DNA of 64,000 bases from Novosphingobium album (ex Hu et al. 2023). GTDB lineage: Bacteria; Pseudomonadota; Alphaproteobacteria; Sphingomonadales; Sphingomonadaceae. The position numbers and the translations under genes were made by a program. The notes beneath the pieces were generated by a model, which saw only the letters and a list, made by a program, of their open reading frames with translations, was not told the DNA's origin and searched no databases. This document shows positions 26,973 to 37,220 of this stretch, piece by piece (positions within the stretch are counted from its first letter, which is position 1; each line of letters opens with the position of its first letter). The stretch lies in contig NZ_JALHLE010000010.1 in assembly GCF_022832385.1 (NCBI RefSeq), positions 1 through 64,000 on the forward strand, given 5' to 3'.

Positions 26973-27707
26973 ATGAACGATACCGCACTCCCCAAGCTGC
27001 TGCTTGTCGATGACGAAGCGGCCCTGCGCGAACCCCTGGGTGACTATCTGTCGCGCCAGGGGTTCGACGTCGTCCAGTCGGCCAGCGCGGCCGAAGCCCG
27101 CACCCGCCTGCGCGACGGCAAGTTCGATCTTGTCCTGCTCGACATCATGATGCCGGGCGAGGACGGCCTGTCGCTGTGCCGCCACCTTGTCGAAACGCAG
27201 GATATTCCGGTCATCTTCCTGACCGCGCGCGGCGAAGCGACCGACCGCATCGTCGGCCTGGAGATCGGCGCCGACGATTATGTCGTGAAGCCGTTCGAGC
27301 CGCGCGAACTGGTTGCCCGCATCCGCTCTGTGCTGCGGCGCGCTGCACGCAACGCGCCGCCCGTGCCGGAGAACGAAGCCTTCATGTTCGAAGGCTGGCA
27401 CCTCGATCCGCTGAAGCGCCGCCTGACCGACCCCGAAGGCGCGGTGGTTGCCATTTCGTCGGTAGAGTTCCGTCTGCTCATGGCGTTTCTGGAGCATCCC
27501 CGTCAGGTGCTCAACCGCGACCGGCTGCTCGATATGGTGCAGGGCCGCGAGGCCCATCTGTTCGACCGTGCGGTCGACAATCAGGTCAGCCGCCTGCGCC
27601 GCAAGGTCGAGGTCGACAGCCGCAATCCGCAAATGATCCAGACGGTCTGGGGCGGCGGCTACATGCTGGCCACCGAAGTCAAGCGCGTGCCGCTCGATCC
27701 CGAATGA
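26973..27707 (+). CDS. OmpR/PhoB-family response regulator
   Basis: A 244-residue regulator: receiver domain with phospho-acceptor D57 (LVLLDIMMPG), acidic pair near the start (LLLVDDEAAL) and conserved K (VVKPFEPRE), then a winged-helix DNA-binding domain ending QTVWGGGYML. ATG 26973 gives the standard start; an in-frame GTG at 26955 is possible. It overlaps the kinase gene by 4 bases. Target genes unknown; the EF-hand gene 40 bases upstream is a candidate. Confidence 0.93.
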   Translation: MNDTALPKLLLVDDEAALREPLGDYLSRQGFDVVQSASAAEARTRLRDGKFDLVLLDIMMPGEDGLSLCRHLVETQDIPVIFLTARGEATDRIVGLEIGADDYVVKPFEPRELVARIRSVLRRAARNAPPVPENEAFMFEGWHLDPLKRRLTDPEGAVVAISSVEFRLLMAFLEHPRQVLNRDRLLDMVQGREAHLFDRAVDNQVSRLRRKVEVDSRNPQMIQTVWGGGYMLATEVKRVPLDPE

Positions 27708-29125
27708 GAATTCCGCAGCCCCGAAGCCTGATGGGCCAGATGCTGCTGGCGGTGGCGGTCGCGTTGCTGCTCGTGCAGGGCCTCAGCTCATTCCTCGTCT
27801 ACCAGGCGCAACGCGAAGCATACGAAACCGGCATGCTCAATGTGGCAGCCTTCCGGCTGATCGCCGACACCCGTGGCCCCGACACGTTCGCGCGGCCAAA
27901 GCGCGCGCCCGAAGGCGGACCGATCGCCGGTCCGCCTCCGCGCTCATATTCTCTCGAATTCAGTAATCGCTCTCCTGCAACAATCAGCGAACAACGCGAC
28001 TCGCATGCGGAAAAGCGTCTGGAAAGCATCCTCGCCGATCAGAATTTCCCACCGTCTGAAATCGTCGTCGTACATCGCTCGGTGGGACAGGACCCCGCCG
28101 CCCGGCAAAGCACATTGCGACGGGCCGCCTTCCGCAACATGGCGCGGTTCGAGATCAATGACCTGATGAAGAGCCACCTGCTGGTCGTCGGCGTACGGCC
28201 ACTGAACCATCAGGGCTGGCTCATTGCCCGCGTGCGGACCCCACGCGCCATGAACATCCTGCTGATGCCGCTCGTGCTGCAAACGCTGCTGATCTACGTC
28301 GTTCTGGTAGGTGCTGTCGCGTTGATCCTGCGGCGGATCACCCGCCCGCTCGCTGCGCTGACCCGCCGGGTGGAGCGCTTCGCGGCGACCCAGGACGCGG
28401 ATGGCCAGATCACCCCTTCCGGCCCGGATGACATGCACCGCCTGATCGTCGCTCATAACGCGATGGAGGCCCGCATTGCCGCGATGCTGGACGAAAAGAA
28501 CGTGATGCTGGGCGCCATCGGCCACGATCTAAAGACACCGCTGGCTGCCCTACGGGTCCGCATCGAGTCGGTCGAAGACGAGGGCGAGCGTGCCCGCATG
28601 GCCGCCACGATCGAGGACATCGTGCGTACGCTCGACGATATCCTGTCTCTGGCCCGCGTTGGCCGCCCCGGCGACCCGCGCGAGCGCACCGAACTGTCCG
28701 CCCTCGTCGCCTCCGTCGTCGAGGAATACGAGGACATGGGCGAGCCGGTCGAACTGGGCGATACCGAAAGGATCGTGCTCGAACTGCGCCCGACCTGGAT
28801 GCGGCGGGCCTTGCGGAACCTGATCAGCAATGCACTGCGCTATGGCCAGTGCGCCCGCGTGACGCTGAAGCGCGAAGGTCAGCGCGCCATTGTCCTCATC
28901 GAAGACGACGGTCCGGGCATTCCCGCCGACAGGATCGACGACATGATGAACCCGTTCACGCGCGGAGACCCCTCGCGCAATTCGGCAACCGGCGGTGCCG
29001 GCCTCGGCCTCGCACTCGCCCGCGCCATTGCCGACCAGCACGGTGGTGCGCTCAAGCTGGCCAACCGGCTTTCACCCTCAGGAGAGGTCGCGGGCCTGAC
29101 TGCGAGGCTGGAGGTTCCGGTCTGA
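27704..29125 (+). CDS. EnvZ-like sensor histidine kinase
   Basis: A 473-residue kinase: N-terminal TM (about 9-30), periplasmic loop (about 31-180), second TM (about 182-204), HAMP (RRITRPLAALTRRVERFA), dimerisation/phosphorylation site H274 in GHDLKTPLAAL, N-box ISNALRYG, G1 DDGPGIP and G2 GGAGLGLALARAI. ATG 27704 overlaps the regulator stop (ATGA). It phosphorylates the upstream OmpR-type regulator. The EF-hand neighbour raises the possibility of a divalent-cation signal. Confidence 0.93.
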   Translation: MRIPQPRSLMGQMLLAVAVALLLVQGLSSFLVYQAQREAYETGMLNVAAFRLIADTRGPDTFARPKRAPEGGPIAGPPPRSYSLEFSNRSPATISEQRDSHAEKRLESILADQNFPPSEIVVVHRSVGQDPAARQSTLRRAAFRNMARFEINDLMKSHLLVVGVRPLNHQGWLIARVRTPRAMNILLMPLVLQTLLIYVVLVGAVALILRRITRPLAALTRRVERFAATQDADGQITPSGPDDMHRLIVAHNAMEARIAAMLDEKNVMLGAIGHDLKTPLAALRVRIESVEDEGERARMAATIEDIVRTLDDILSLARVGRPGDPRERTELSALVASVVEEYEDMGEPVELGDTERIVLELRPTWMRRALRNLISNALRYGQCARVTLKREGQRAIVLIEDDGPGIPADRIDDMMNPFTRGDPSRNSATGGAGLGLALARAIADQHGGALKLANRLSPSGEVAGLTARLEVPV

Positions 29126-29150
29126 CCCGTGCCGCCCTAGCGGGGGCACC

Positions 29151-31835
29151 TCAACGCAGTTTCAGAAATTCCCCGTCGATCTGCTCGCCCATCATGTCTT
29201 CGAGCAAGCCGCAGTTGCGCACGCGTTCGATGGCCCGGTCGAGTTCAAGCGCCCCTGCAGTGCCTGCCAGCTTCTCCTGGAAATCCTGCGCGATGCGGCT
29301 TGCCCATGCGACCGAACAGAACCGGCCAAGCGCCTGCGGCAGGCGCGCCGAGAAGAACTGGCCGTCACTGCTTGCCAGCAGCCGGTCCACATTTGCCAGC
29401 GCCCAGTCATAGCCCAGCTCGCGCGTGGCGCTGCGGGCCATGATTCCATCCAGAAATTCGCGCTTCTCGCTCTCGCGAAGCCGGGGATCGTCGAGCGTCA
29501 GCAGCCAGGATGCCAGGTCCTTGCTGCTGGTGCGTGCCGCCGCCCGCAATGCAGTCGGCCGGAATACCGGATCCTCTGAATTCAGCGCCTTTTCGACCAG
29601 TCCCCGCGTGGCTGCTTCCTTGCCTTCGAACAGGTAGACGTCGAGCGCGTGATCGAGCCATGCCGGGTCCAAAGCCGCCTTGTCCCCGGCCAGATATGCT
29701 TTCGCGGCTTCGGCCAGCTGATGCCGCAGATCCTTGCCGCGGCCAGTCCCAAGCATGGCGGCAACGATCTGGATTCGCCGCTGCGATCGCGCGGGTGCTT
29801 CATAGGCATAGACGCCCGCGCGTGGATCGAATCCGTATTGCCGCAGCAGATTCGTGTAGAGACGCTCACGGTACAGGCGAAACATCCTCCGCCCCTGCGT
29901 GCTGACCATGCCATCGTTGACGAGTTGGCTGAGCGCCCTGTCCGGAGCATCTGCCGCGTGCGGGTCCGGGTGACGGATCAGCTTGTGTCCCAGCCGGGCC
30001 ATTTCAGCGATCGTGCCACGGCCGGCGCGGATCGATGCAGAGAGCGAATCGACGAGAGCCTGCGCCTCGCCGCCCGGCAATGTGCCGGCTTCCGAGATCA
30101 GCTGGGCCCAGTGCCGCGCCGTCAGTTCAAATCGGTAGTAGCCGGTTCCGCCGGCGTTCGGGAACACCGGCCCCATGCCAGGCATGGTGAAGGCCTGCGT
30201 GCGCTGGTCCATGAGCAGGCACCGGCGCACCGCGCCGCGCCGCAGGCACAGCGGAATAATCCATAGCGAATCCGGGGGGGCGACACCCGCCGTAGTGTAG
30301 CGCAGCTGGGTAATCGTGACCTTGTCTCCCTGCTGGCGCATCGCCAGCAGCGGAACGCCCTGCTGCTCGACGAAACTGCGCATCGCCTCGACCAGCCTGG
30401 GATCCCCCGCGGCATCGGCCAGCGCCGCAAAGAAATCGTCACTGGTCGCTGCGCCGAAACGGTGCGCCGCGATGAAACGGCGCACGCCCTCACGAAACTT
30501 GTCTTCCCCCAACCAGGCCGCGACCATGCCGACGATGTGCCCCCCCTTGCCATAGGTGATGGAATCGAACGCGGAGTCGATCCGGGTGTTCGTCTCGATT
30601 GGCTGACGCACCGGCCGCCCGGCCAGCAGCGCATCGGTTTCCATCGCCCGGAAGCCATCGCTCAGGGCATCGCCCATGATGCCCAGATCGGGCCGCCAGG
30701 CGTCACCGATGCGATAGCCGATCCAGTTGGCAAAACTCTCGTTCAGCCAGATGTCGTCCCACCAGGCGGGCGTCACCAGATCGCCGAACCACTGATGGCC
30801 CAGTTCGTGCCCGACGATCACGCCGAAATCGCGCTGCTGCACCACCGGGGCGCTGGCATCCATCACCAGAATATCGTCACGATAGAGGTCCGCGCCGGCA
30901 TTCTCCATCGCGCCAGGCAGGATCGGCGTGGTCACCTGATCGAGCTTGGGAAAGGGAAACGGCTCTCCGAAGTACTCTTCCAGAAGGCCGACAATCTCGC
31001 GCGTGCCGGCCATGGCAAAGGCGAGCTTGCCCGCGTTCTGTTGCGTCGAATCGATACGCACCGGCAAAGGGAACGGGCGCAGGCCATTCGGCGGCACCGT
31101 GCCTTCGAGGCTGGCGAATGGCCCCACCATCATCGCCACGAGGTATGTCGGCAACGGCAGCGTTGGAGCGAAGCGGTGGACGGCATGGCCATCCACTGTC
31201 TCCGGCGGGCCCTGTGCGGGACCATTGCTTATGGCCTTGAGCCCCGGCGGTGTCCGCAGTGTGATCGTGAACGGGGTCTTGAAGCCCGGCTGGTCGAAAC
31301 AGGGAAAGGCCGCGCGCGCGTCGATCGATTCGAACTGGGTCCAGCTGTACCAGGCCTTTTCGACTTCGACATGAAACATGCCCGCCGGACCATCGGCAAA
31401 GGCCGCGCTATAATCGAAAGCCAGCGTGACCGGCCCGGCAGGCAGTACATCGTCGAACGTGAGCCGCACGACTCCCGTCGGATCGCGTTGCTGCCAGTGC
31501 CCCGCGATGGACCGGCCCGCCACTTGCGCGACGGCTCGCGAGACCGAAAGCCCGCGGCCATGCAGATCGACGAATCCCTGCGCCCGCGCGAGCCTGACGT
31601 CGATCTCGGCATGGCCCGAAAAGCGCGCGGCCGCAGGATCGACGATCAGGTCCAGCCGGTAGGCCTGCGGCACCACATCGTCGCCCAACCTGCCCAGCGG
31701 CAGCACATGTCCTGGCAGGACCGTGATTTCCTCCGGCACCGGGGCACTGTCCGCAGACGTTGCCTGCGCGCGAACCGCAGCCGGAAGGATCGCGAAAAGG
31801 AGGGCAAGGAAAAACAGGCAGCGCAATGAGCCCAT
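29151..31835 (-). CDS. Secreted M1-family aminopeptidase
   Basis: An 894-residue zinc metallopeptidase with a signal peptide (LFFLALLFAILPAAVRAQ). It has the exopeptidase motif GAMEN (about residues 306-310) and the zinc site HELGHQWFG (about 341-349) with the downstream Glu in NESFANW, followed by an ERAP1-like C-terminal helical domain. It removes N-terminal residues from peptides in the periplasm or outside. It lies 4 bases after the HerA-like gene in the same direction. Confidence 0.93.
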   Translation of the reverse strand: MGSLRCLFFLALLFAILPAAVRAQATSADSAPVPEEITVLPGHVLPLGRLGDDVVPQAYRLDLIVDPAAARFSGHAEIDVRLARAQGFVDLHGRGLSVSRAVAQVAGRSIAGHWQQRDPTGVVRLTFDDVLPAGPVTLAFDYSAAFADGPAGMFHVEVEKAWYSWTQFESIDARAAFPCFDQPGFKTPFTITLRTPPGLKAISNGPAQGPPETVDGHAVHRFAPTLPLPTYLVAMMVGPFASLEGTVPPNGLRPFPLPVRIDSTQQNAGKLAFAMAGTREIVGLLEEYFGEPFPFPKLDQVTTPILPGAMENAGADLYRDDILVMDASAPVVQQRDFGVIVGHELGHQWFGDLVTPAWWDDIWLNESFANWIGYRIGDAWRPDLGIMGDALSDGFRAMETDALLAGRPVRQPIETNTRIDSAFDSITYGKGGHIVGMVAAWLGEDKFREGVRRFIAAHRFGAATSDDFFAALADAAGDPRLVEAMRSFVEQQGVPLLAMRQQGDKVTITQLRYTTAGVAPPDSLWIIPLCLRRGAVRRCLLMDQRTQAFTMPGMGPVFPNAGGTGYYRFELTARHWAQLISEAGTLPGGEAQALVDSLSASIRAGRGTIAEMARLGHKLIRHPDPHAADAPDRALSQLVNDGMVSTQGRRMFRLYRERLYTNLLRQYGFDPRAGVYAYEAPARSQRRIQIVAAMLGTGRGKDLRHQLAEAAKAYLAGDKAALDPAWLDHALDVYLFEGKEAATRGLVEKALNSEDPVFRPTALRAAARTSSKDLASWLLTLDDPRLRESEKREFLDGIMARSATRELGYDWALANVDRLLASSDGQFFSARLPQALGRFCSVAWASRIAQDFQEKLAGTAGALELDRAIERVRNCGLLEDMMGEQIDGEFLKLR

Positions 31836-31839
31836 CGGC

Positions 31840-33438
31840 CTAGCGCATCAGCCCCCCGATCAGATTGCGTGCAAAACGGCCAAGCCCCGGCACGCCGATG
31901 GCGCGGCCCAGCGTATCGCCGATCGTCCCGGCCGCAGCACTGGCCGCCGAGGCAGAAGGGCTGGCACGGCTCTTCTTGCCCTGAATGGTCTGGGCCAGGA
32001 TGGACCCGGCGCTCGCCGCAGCGGCCCCGGCTGCGGCCTTCGCCATCTTGCCGCCGATCCCGTCCCACAGGCTCGGACTCTTGCGCTCGCGCTTGCGCAC
32101 TTCCTCCTCGCCCTTCTCGGCCACTTCCTGCGCGGTGGCCGCAGCATCGGCGGCCTTGGCGGCGAGCACTTCCTCGGCGCTCTCGCGATCGACGCGGGCA
32201 TCGTACTTGCCGTCGAACGGACTGATCGACTGGATGATCGCGCGCTCCTTCGCCGTGACCGGCCCCAGCCGCGAGCGCGCGGGCGCGATCAGCGTGCGCT
32301 GGACCACGGTGGGCGCCCCCTCCTCGTCCAGCGTCGAAACCAGCGCCTCACCCACCTTGAGTTCGGTGATCGCCGTCTCGACATCGAGGTCGGGATTGAT
32401 GCGGAAGGTATCCGCCGCCGCCTTGATCGCCTTCTTGTCGCGCGGGGTAAAGGCGCGCAGCGCGTGCTGCACGCGGTTGCCAAGCTGCCCGGCCACATCC
32501 TCGGGAATGTCGATAGGGTTCTGCGAGCAGAAATAGACGCCCACGCCCTTCGAGCGGATCAGGCGCACCACCTGCTCCACCTTGTCCTCCAGCGCTTTGG
32601 GGGCATCGTCGAACAGCAGGTGCGCCTCGTCGAAGAAGAAGACGAGCCGGGGTTTTTCCGGGTCGCCCACTTCGGGCAGCGCCTCGAACAGTTCGGAGAG
32701 CAGCCACAGCAGGAACGTGGCGTAGAGCTTGGGGCTGCGCATCAGCCTGTCGGCGGCGAGCACATTGATGTAGCCGCGCCCCTGATCGTCGCACTTGATG
32801 AAATCCTCGATCTCCAGCGCGGGCTCGCCGAAGAACTGCGCGGCCCCCTGGCTGTCCAGTGAGAGCAACTGGCGCTGGATCGCGCCAACGCTGGCCTTTG
32901 TCACGTTGCCGTACTTGGCGGACAAGTCCGAGGCATTCTCCGCCGCATAGGCCAGCATCGACTGGAGGTCTTCCAGATCGAGCAGCAGCAGGCCCTGTTC
33001 GTCGGCAAAGCGGAAGACGATGTTGAGAATGCCTTCCTGCGTCTCGTTGAGGTCCATCAGCCGCGAAAGTAACAGCGGCCCCATTTCCGAGATCGTGGTG
33101 CGCACCGGATGACCCTGTTCGCCGTAGATATCCCAGAATACCGCCGGATTATCGGCATAGGCATAGTCGGTAAGGCCGATCTCTTTCGCGCGGCTTTCCA
33201 GCTTGTCGGCATGCTTGAACGTGGCGCTGCCCGCCATCGAGATGCCCGAAAGATCGCCCTTCACGTCGGCAAGGAACACCGGGACCCCGGCGGCGGAGAA
33301 TTGCTCGGCGATGCTCTGGAGAGTGACGGTCTTGCCGGTGCCCGTGGCGCCCGCGATCAATCCGTGCCGGTTGGCCCTTCCGAGCAGCAGTTCCTGCTTC
33401 TCGCCATTGCCGCCCAGCCCCAGGAATATCTCGCTCAT
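31840..33438 (-). CDS. HerA-like ATPase (DUF853)
   Basis: A 532-residue P-loop ATPase: Walker A GATGTGKT at residues 30-37, Walker [14 protein letters not shown] about residue 266-272, and the DUF853 layout. The C-terminus is Ala/Lys-rich. Relatives of HerA/FtsK translocases; the DUF853 branch (E. coli YjgR) has no settled role. ATG 33438 is chosen for the family N-terminus MSEIFLGLG. Heads a two-gene unit with the M1 peptidase. Confidence 0.88.
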   Translation of the reverse strand: MSEIFLGLGGNGEKQELLLGRANRHGLIAGATGTGKTVTLQSIAEQFSAAGVPVFLADVKGDLSGISMAGSATFKHADKLESRAKEIGLTDYAYADNPAVFWDIYGEQGHPVRTTISEMGPLLLSRLMDLNETQEGILNIVFRFADEQGLLLLDLEDLQSMLAYAAENASDLSAKYGNVTKASVGAIQRQLLSLDSQGAAQFFGEPALEIEDFIKCDDQGRGYINVLAADRLMRSPKLYATFLLWLLSELFEALPEVGDPEKPRLVFFFDEAHLLFDDAPKALEDKVEQVVRLIRSKGVGVYFCSQNPIDIPEDVAGQLGNRVQHALRAFTPRDKKAIKAAADTFRINPDLDVETAITELKVGEALVSTLDEEGAPTVVQRTLIAPARSRLGPVTAKERAIIQSISPFDGKYDARVDRESAEEVLAAKAADAAATAQEVAEKGEEEVRKRERKSPSLWDGIGGKMAKAAAGAAAASAGSILAQTIQGKKSRASPSASAASAAAGTIGDTLGRAIGVPGLGRFARNLIGGLMR

Positions 33439-33565
33439 CAGCCACCTAACCCGTTCTGCCGATTTACCATTACACACGGTGATAGAGCGCCTGCCCCGTC
33501 AGCGCGAGAGTGTTTTTGCCAGCGGCCGATGTCGCCGCTAAAGGGCGAGTTTCGAACCGACCCCC

Positions 33566-35401
33566 ATGGCAGACCCCTTCGTCCTTCTCGATGATGCGCG
33601 CGTGAGCGGCGCCGCCGATGCCCGGCTCTACCGCGATCCGGTGGAGACCGTGGTGGCGACGCGCGCCAGCGACGTGCTGGCCGCGCTCGAACGGATCGAA
33701 GCCCTGTCGCGCGAGGGCCATCATCTGGCCGGGTATCTTGCCTACGAGGCCGGGCTTGCCCTCGAGCCCCGGCTCGCCCGGCTGCTTCCTGCTGCAACCG
33801 ACCTTGCCGGGCCACTGCTCTGGTTCGGTGCCTTCGCGGATTGCGAGCGCATCGCAACCGGCGATGTGTCCCGCTGGCTGGCCTCTGAAGCCGGCTCCGG
33901 CACCCCGGCGATCGGCCCTCTCGAACCGCTGAGCGGCATCGGCACCTATGAGCGCCGGTTCGAGATCCTGCGCGATGCGATCGAGGCGGGCGACATCTAT
34001 CAGGCCAACCTGACCTTCCCTCTCGAAGGGCCATGGCACGGCGATCCGCTGGCGCTCTATGCCGCGATCCGGCCCAGCGCCGCCGCGGGCTATGGCGGAG
34101 TGATCCACGATGGCAGGCACTGGCACCTGAGCTTCTCGCCCGAACTGTTCTTTTCGCTACAGGGCGGATCGGTCCGCGTGAAGCCGATGAAAGGCACCCG
34201 TCCGCGCAGCCGCGATCCCCAAGAGGACGCCCGCCTGCGCGAGGACCTACGGGCCAGCGCCAAGGACCGCGCCGAGAATCTGATGATCGTCGACCTCATG
34301 CGCAACGATCTCTCCCGCGTCGCGCAGCCGGGGTCCGTCGCGGTGGAGCACCCCTTCAGCGTCGAAAGCTATCCGACGGTCCACCAGATGGTCTCACCGG
34401 TCCATGCCAGCCTGCAGCCCGGAAAGGGCGCGGTGGATCTGCTCCGTGCGCTGTTTCCCTGCGGATCGATCACCGGTGCTCCAAAGATCCGGGCCATGGA
34501 ACTGATCGCAGCGACCGAAGACGGACCGCGCGGCGTCTATTGCGGGTCGATCGGGCATATCGAACCCTCTGGCGATGCGGCGTTTAATGTGGCAATCCGC
34601 ACCTTGCGCCTGTCGGTTGACGGGACCGGAGGAGGCAACAACGGCGGCGGCCGCGCGGTCCTGGGTGTCGGATCGGCCATCGTCGCGGATTCTGAGGCGC
34701 TTCCCGAATGGCGGGAATGCCTGATCAAAGGGGGTTTCGTGCGAGAGTCGGAAGCGCGGCAACCGGGAGAGACAGCCTCGCCCGCAAGCTTCGATCTTAT
34801 CGAAACGATGCATTTCACGCCCGAAGAAGGCATTCCGCTGCTCGAACTCCATCTGGAGCGGATCAAGGCGAGCGCCGCCGCTCTGGGCTTCCTGTTCGAC
34901 CGCCATGCCGTGCGCAATGCGATCCAGGCCCTGTGCTTCGATGCCGACAAGCCCGCGAAGTTACGGCTCGTCTCCTCCCGCAGCGGCGCCTATGCGCTGG
35001 AACTGGCGGACATGCCCGAAAGCCTGCCCGCACCGGCTATCGTCGGCGTGCTGCGGATGCCGGTGGACCACGGCGACTGGCGCCTCACCCACAAGACCAG
35101 CGACCGCGGCTTTTACGAAGCTGGCCTCGCCGCAGCCAAAGCCGCCGGTGCGCACGAAGCGTTGTTCCTGCGCGATGACGGGCTCGTCACCGAAGGCACC
35201 TTCACCAATCTGTTCGTCGAACGCGGCGGCCAGCTTCTCACCCCGCCCGCACGGCTCGGGCTACTGCCCGGCGTGCTGCGCCGCTCGCTGATCGAAGAGG
35301 GACGCGCCGTCGAGGCCGACCTGACGCTCGACGATCTCGCGGACGGCTTCTTCATTGGCAATGCCCTGCGCGGCCTCATCCCAGCCCGGTTACTCACCTG
35401 A
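33566..35401 (+). CDS. pabBC: Fused aminodeoxychorismate synthase component I / aminodeoxychorismate lyase
   Basis: A 611-residue bifunctional enzyme for p-aminobenzoate (folate) synthesis. Residues 1-390 are PabB (chorismate-binding) with catalytic-lysine motif KPMKGTRPR (K209) and GSITGAPKIRAMELI. Residues about 405-611 are PabC, a fold-type IV PLP enzyme with lysine K510 (THKTSDRGFY) and TEGTFTNLFV. No glutamine amidotransferase (PabA) is adjacent. The stop overlaps the next start (TGATG). Confidence 0.94.
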   Translation: MADPFVLLDDARVSGAADARLYRDPVETVVATRASDVLAALERIEALSREGHHLAGYLAYEAGLALEPRLARLLPAATDLAGPLLWFGAFADCERIATGDVSRWLASEAGSGTPAIGPLEPLSGIGTYERRFEILRDAIEAGDIYQANLTFPLEGPWHGDPLALYAAIRPSAAAGYGGVIHDGRHWHLSFSPELFFSLQGGSVRVKPMKGTRPRSRDPQEDARLREDLRASAKDRAENLMIVDLMRNDLSRVAQPGSVAVEHPFSVESYPTVHQMVSPVHASLQPGKGAVDLLRALFPCGSITGAPKIRAMELIAATEDGPRGVYCGSIGHIEPSGDAAFNVAIRTLRLSVDGTGGGNNGGGRAVLGVGSAIVADSEALPEWRECLIKGGFVRESEARQPGETASPASFDLIETMHFTPEEGIPLLELHLERIKASAAALGFLFDRHAVRNAIQALCFDADKPAKLRLVSSRSGAYALELADMPESLPAPAIVGVLRMPVDHGDWRLTHKTSDRGFYEAGLAAAKAAGAHEALFLRDDGLVTEGTFTNLFVERGGQLLTPPARLGLLPGVLRRSLIEEGRAVEADLTLDDLADGFFIGNALRGLIPARLLT

Positions 35402-36570
35402 TGCATCTTTCCACTGCCCTTTCCCGCATCGCCCCCTCGCAGACGACGGCGATGACCGACCGCGCCACCCAGCTTCGCGAGCAGGGCCGCGACATCATCT
35501 CGCTCTCGGTCGGCGAACCGGACTTCGCGACGCCGCCGCATGTCCTGGCCGCCGCCAAGGCCGCGCTCGATGCGGGCGACACGAAATACACCCCCGTCGG
35601 CGGCACCTCGCGCCTGAAGCAGGCCGCTGCGCGGCACTTCGCGCGCGACCTCGGCATCGAAGTGCCCGCCTCGCAAGTCACGGTGAGCGCGGGCGGCAAG
35701 CAGGCGATCTTCCATGCCATCATGGCCACGGTAAGCGAAGGCGAGGAAGTGATCGTGCCCGCACCCTGGTGGGTAAGCTATCCCGAAATCATCCACTTCG
35801 CGGGCGGTAAGGTGGTTCCATTGCGCACGCACGCGAAGGACAACTTCCGCTTCACTTCTGCCGACCTCGAAGCGCAGATCGGGCCGCGCACGCAATGGCT
35901 CATGCTCAACAGCCCCGGCAATCCCACCGGTGCCTGCTATCCCGCGGACATGCTGCTAGGCATCGGCGAAGTGCTGCGCCGTCACCCGAAAGTGCTGGTG
36001 ATGTCCGACGACATCTACGCGCCGATCAACTACACCGGCCAGCGCCACGCGACGCTGGCGAACCTATGCCCGGACCTTGCCGACCGCGTGCTCACCATCT
36101 CCGGTGTCTCGAAGAGCCACGCCATGACGGGCTTCCGGATCGGCCTTGCCGCCGGGCCGGAGTGGCTGATCAGGGCGATGGAGAAGCTGCAATCGCATTC
36201 CTCGGGCAATCCCTGCTCGATCAGCCAGGCCGCTGCCGTCGCCGCGCTGGAAGGACCCCAGGACTTTCTGGCCGACTGGTGCGAACGTTTTCGTGGGCGG
36301 CGTGATCTTGTTGTGACCGCCATCAACGCCATTCCGGGTCTTTCGACTCCGGTGCCCGACGGCGCCTTCTACTGCATGGTCGATGCCGCGCCACTGATGG
36401 CGCGCTTCGGTGACGACAAGGCACTGGCCCTGCACCTGCTGGAGCATGGCGTGGCGATCGTCCCGGCATCGGCGTTCGGCGGGCGAGATGGCTTCCGCAT
36501 CAGCTTCGCAGCCGACGAGGCCACGCTGACGGAAGCCTGCCGCCGGATCGCAAAGGCGGTGACGGAATGA
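35401..36570 (+). CDS. Class I aminotransferase, aspartate aminotransferase-like
   Basis: A 389-residue fold-type I PLP enzyme: LSVGEPDFATPPHV, LNSPGNPTGACYP, PLP lysine K238 in ISGVSKSHAMTGFRIG, and the C-terminal carboxylate-binding Arg in DGFRISFA. It fits the I-gamma aspartate (or aspartate/prephenate) aminotransferases. Coupled to pabBC by overlapping stop/start and to the pseudouridine synthase by ATGA. Confidence 0.92.
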   Translation: MHLSTALSRIAPSQTTAMTDRATQLREQGRDIISLSVGEPDFATPPHVLAAAKAALDAGDTKYTPVGGTSRLKQAAARHFARDLGIEVPASQVTVSAGGKQAIFHAIMATVSEGEEVIVPAPWWVSYPEIIHFAGGKVVPLRTHAKDNFRFTSADLEAQIGPRTQWLMLNSPGNPTGACYPADMLLGIGEVLRRHPKVLVMSDDIYAPINYTGQRHATLANLCPDLADRVLTISGVSKSHAMTGFRIGLAAGPEWLIRAMEKLQSHSSGNPCSISQAAAVAALEGPQDFLADWCERFRGRRDLVVTAINAIPGLSTPVPDGAFYCMVDAAPLMARFGDDKALALHLLEHGVAIVPASAFGGRDGFRISFAADEATLTEACRRIAKAVTE

Positions 36571-37220
36571 AGATCGACATCCTGTTCGAAGACGGTGAGG
36601 CGCTCGTCATCGACAAGCCCGGCGGGCTGCCACTGGACCGTCCGCGCGCGGGCGGTCCCTGCCTCGAGGACCACCTCGAAGACCTCAAGCTCGGCTTCCA
36701 GCGCGCACCCGCCCCGGTGCACCGGCTCGATCAGGACACTTCGGGATGCCTGCTGCTGGCGCGCAATCCCAAGGCGCTGAAACGCTTCTCTGCCGCCTTC
36801 GAGGAACGGCTGGTGGAAAAGCGCTACCTCGGCATCGTCGCAGGCGAACTCACCGAGGACGAGGGCAAGATCGAACTCTCGCTCTCCAAAGTCAGCACCG
36901 CCAAGAGCGGCTGGCGGATGATCCCCGCGCGCAAGGGCAAGCCGGCGGTGACACACTGGCGCAAGCTCGACAGCCTGAACGGCCTGACGCTCGTCGAATT
37001 CCGGCCCGAGACCGGCCGCACCCACCAGATCCGCGTCCATGCCGCCTCCGGCCTCGGCGCGCCGCTGCTGGGCGATCCGGTCTACGGCACGGGCAAGGGA
37101 GCGCCGCGGACGATGCTCCACGCCGCCGGACTGACCGTGCCGCGTGGCGAGAAGCTGCCTATCGTCGCGGAAAGCCCGATGCCCGCCGATTTCACGGCTC
37201 TCGGCTTCTCGGATGCATGA
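36567..37220 (+). CDS. RluA-family pseudouridine synthase
   Basis: A 217-residue protein with the catalytic motif HRLDQDTSGCLLLA (Asp D55) and the RTHQIRVH motif near residue 150. No S4 domain, so a short RluA/RluE-like type that modifies rRNA or tRNA uridines; target unknown. Both ends overlap neighbours by 4 bases, a tightly coupled operon. Confidence 0.9.
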   Translation: MKIDILFEDGEALVIDKPGGLPLDRPRAGGPCLEDHLEDLKLGFQRAPAPVHRLDQDTSGCLLLARNPKALKRFSAAFEERLVEKRYLGIVAGELTEDEGKIELSLSKVSTAKSGWRMIPARKGKPAVTHWRKLDSLNGLTLVEFRPETGRTHQIRVHAASGLGAPLLGDPVYGTGKGAPRTMLHAAGLTVPRGEKLPIVAESPMPADFTALGFSDA

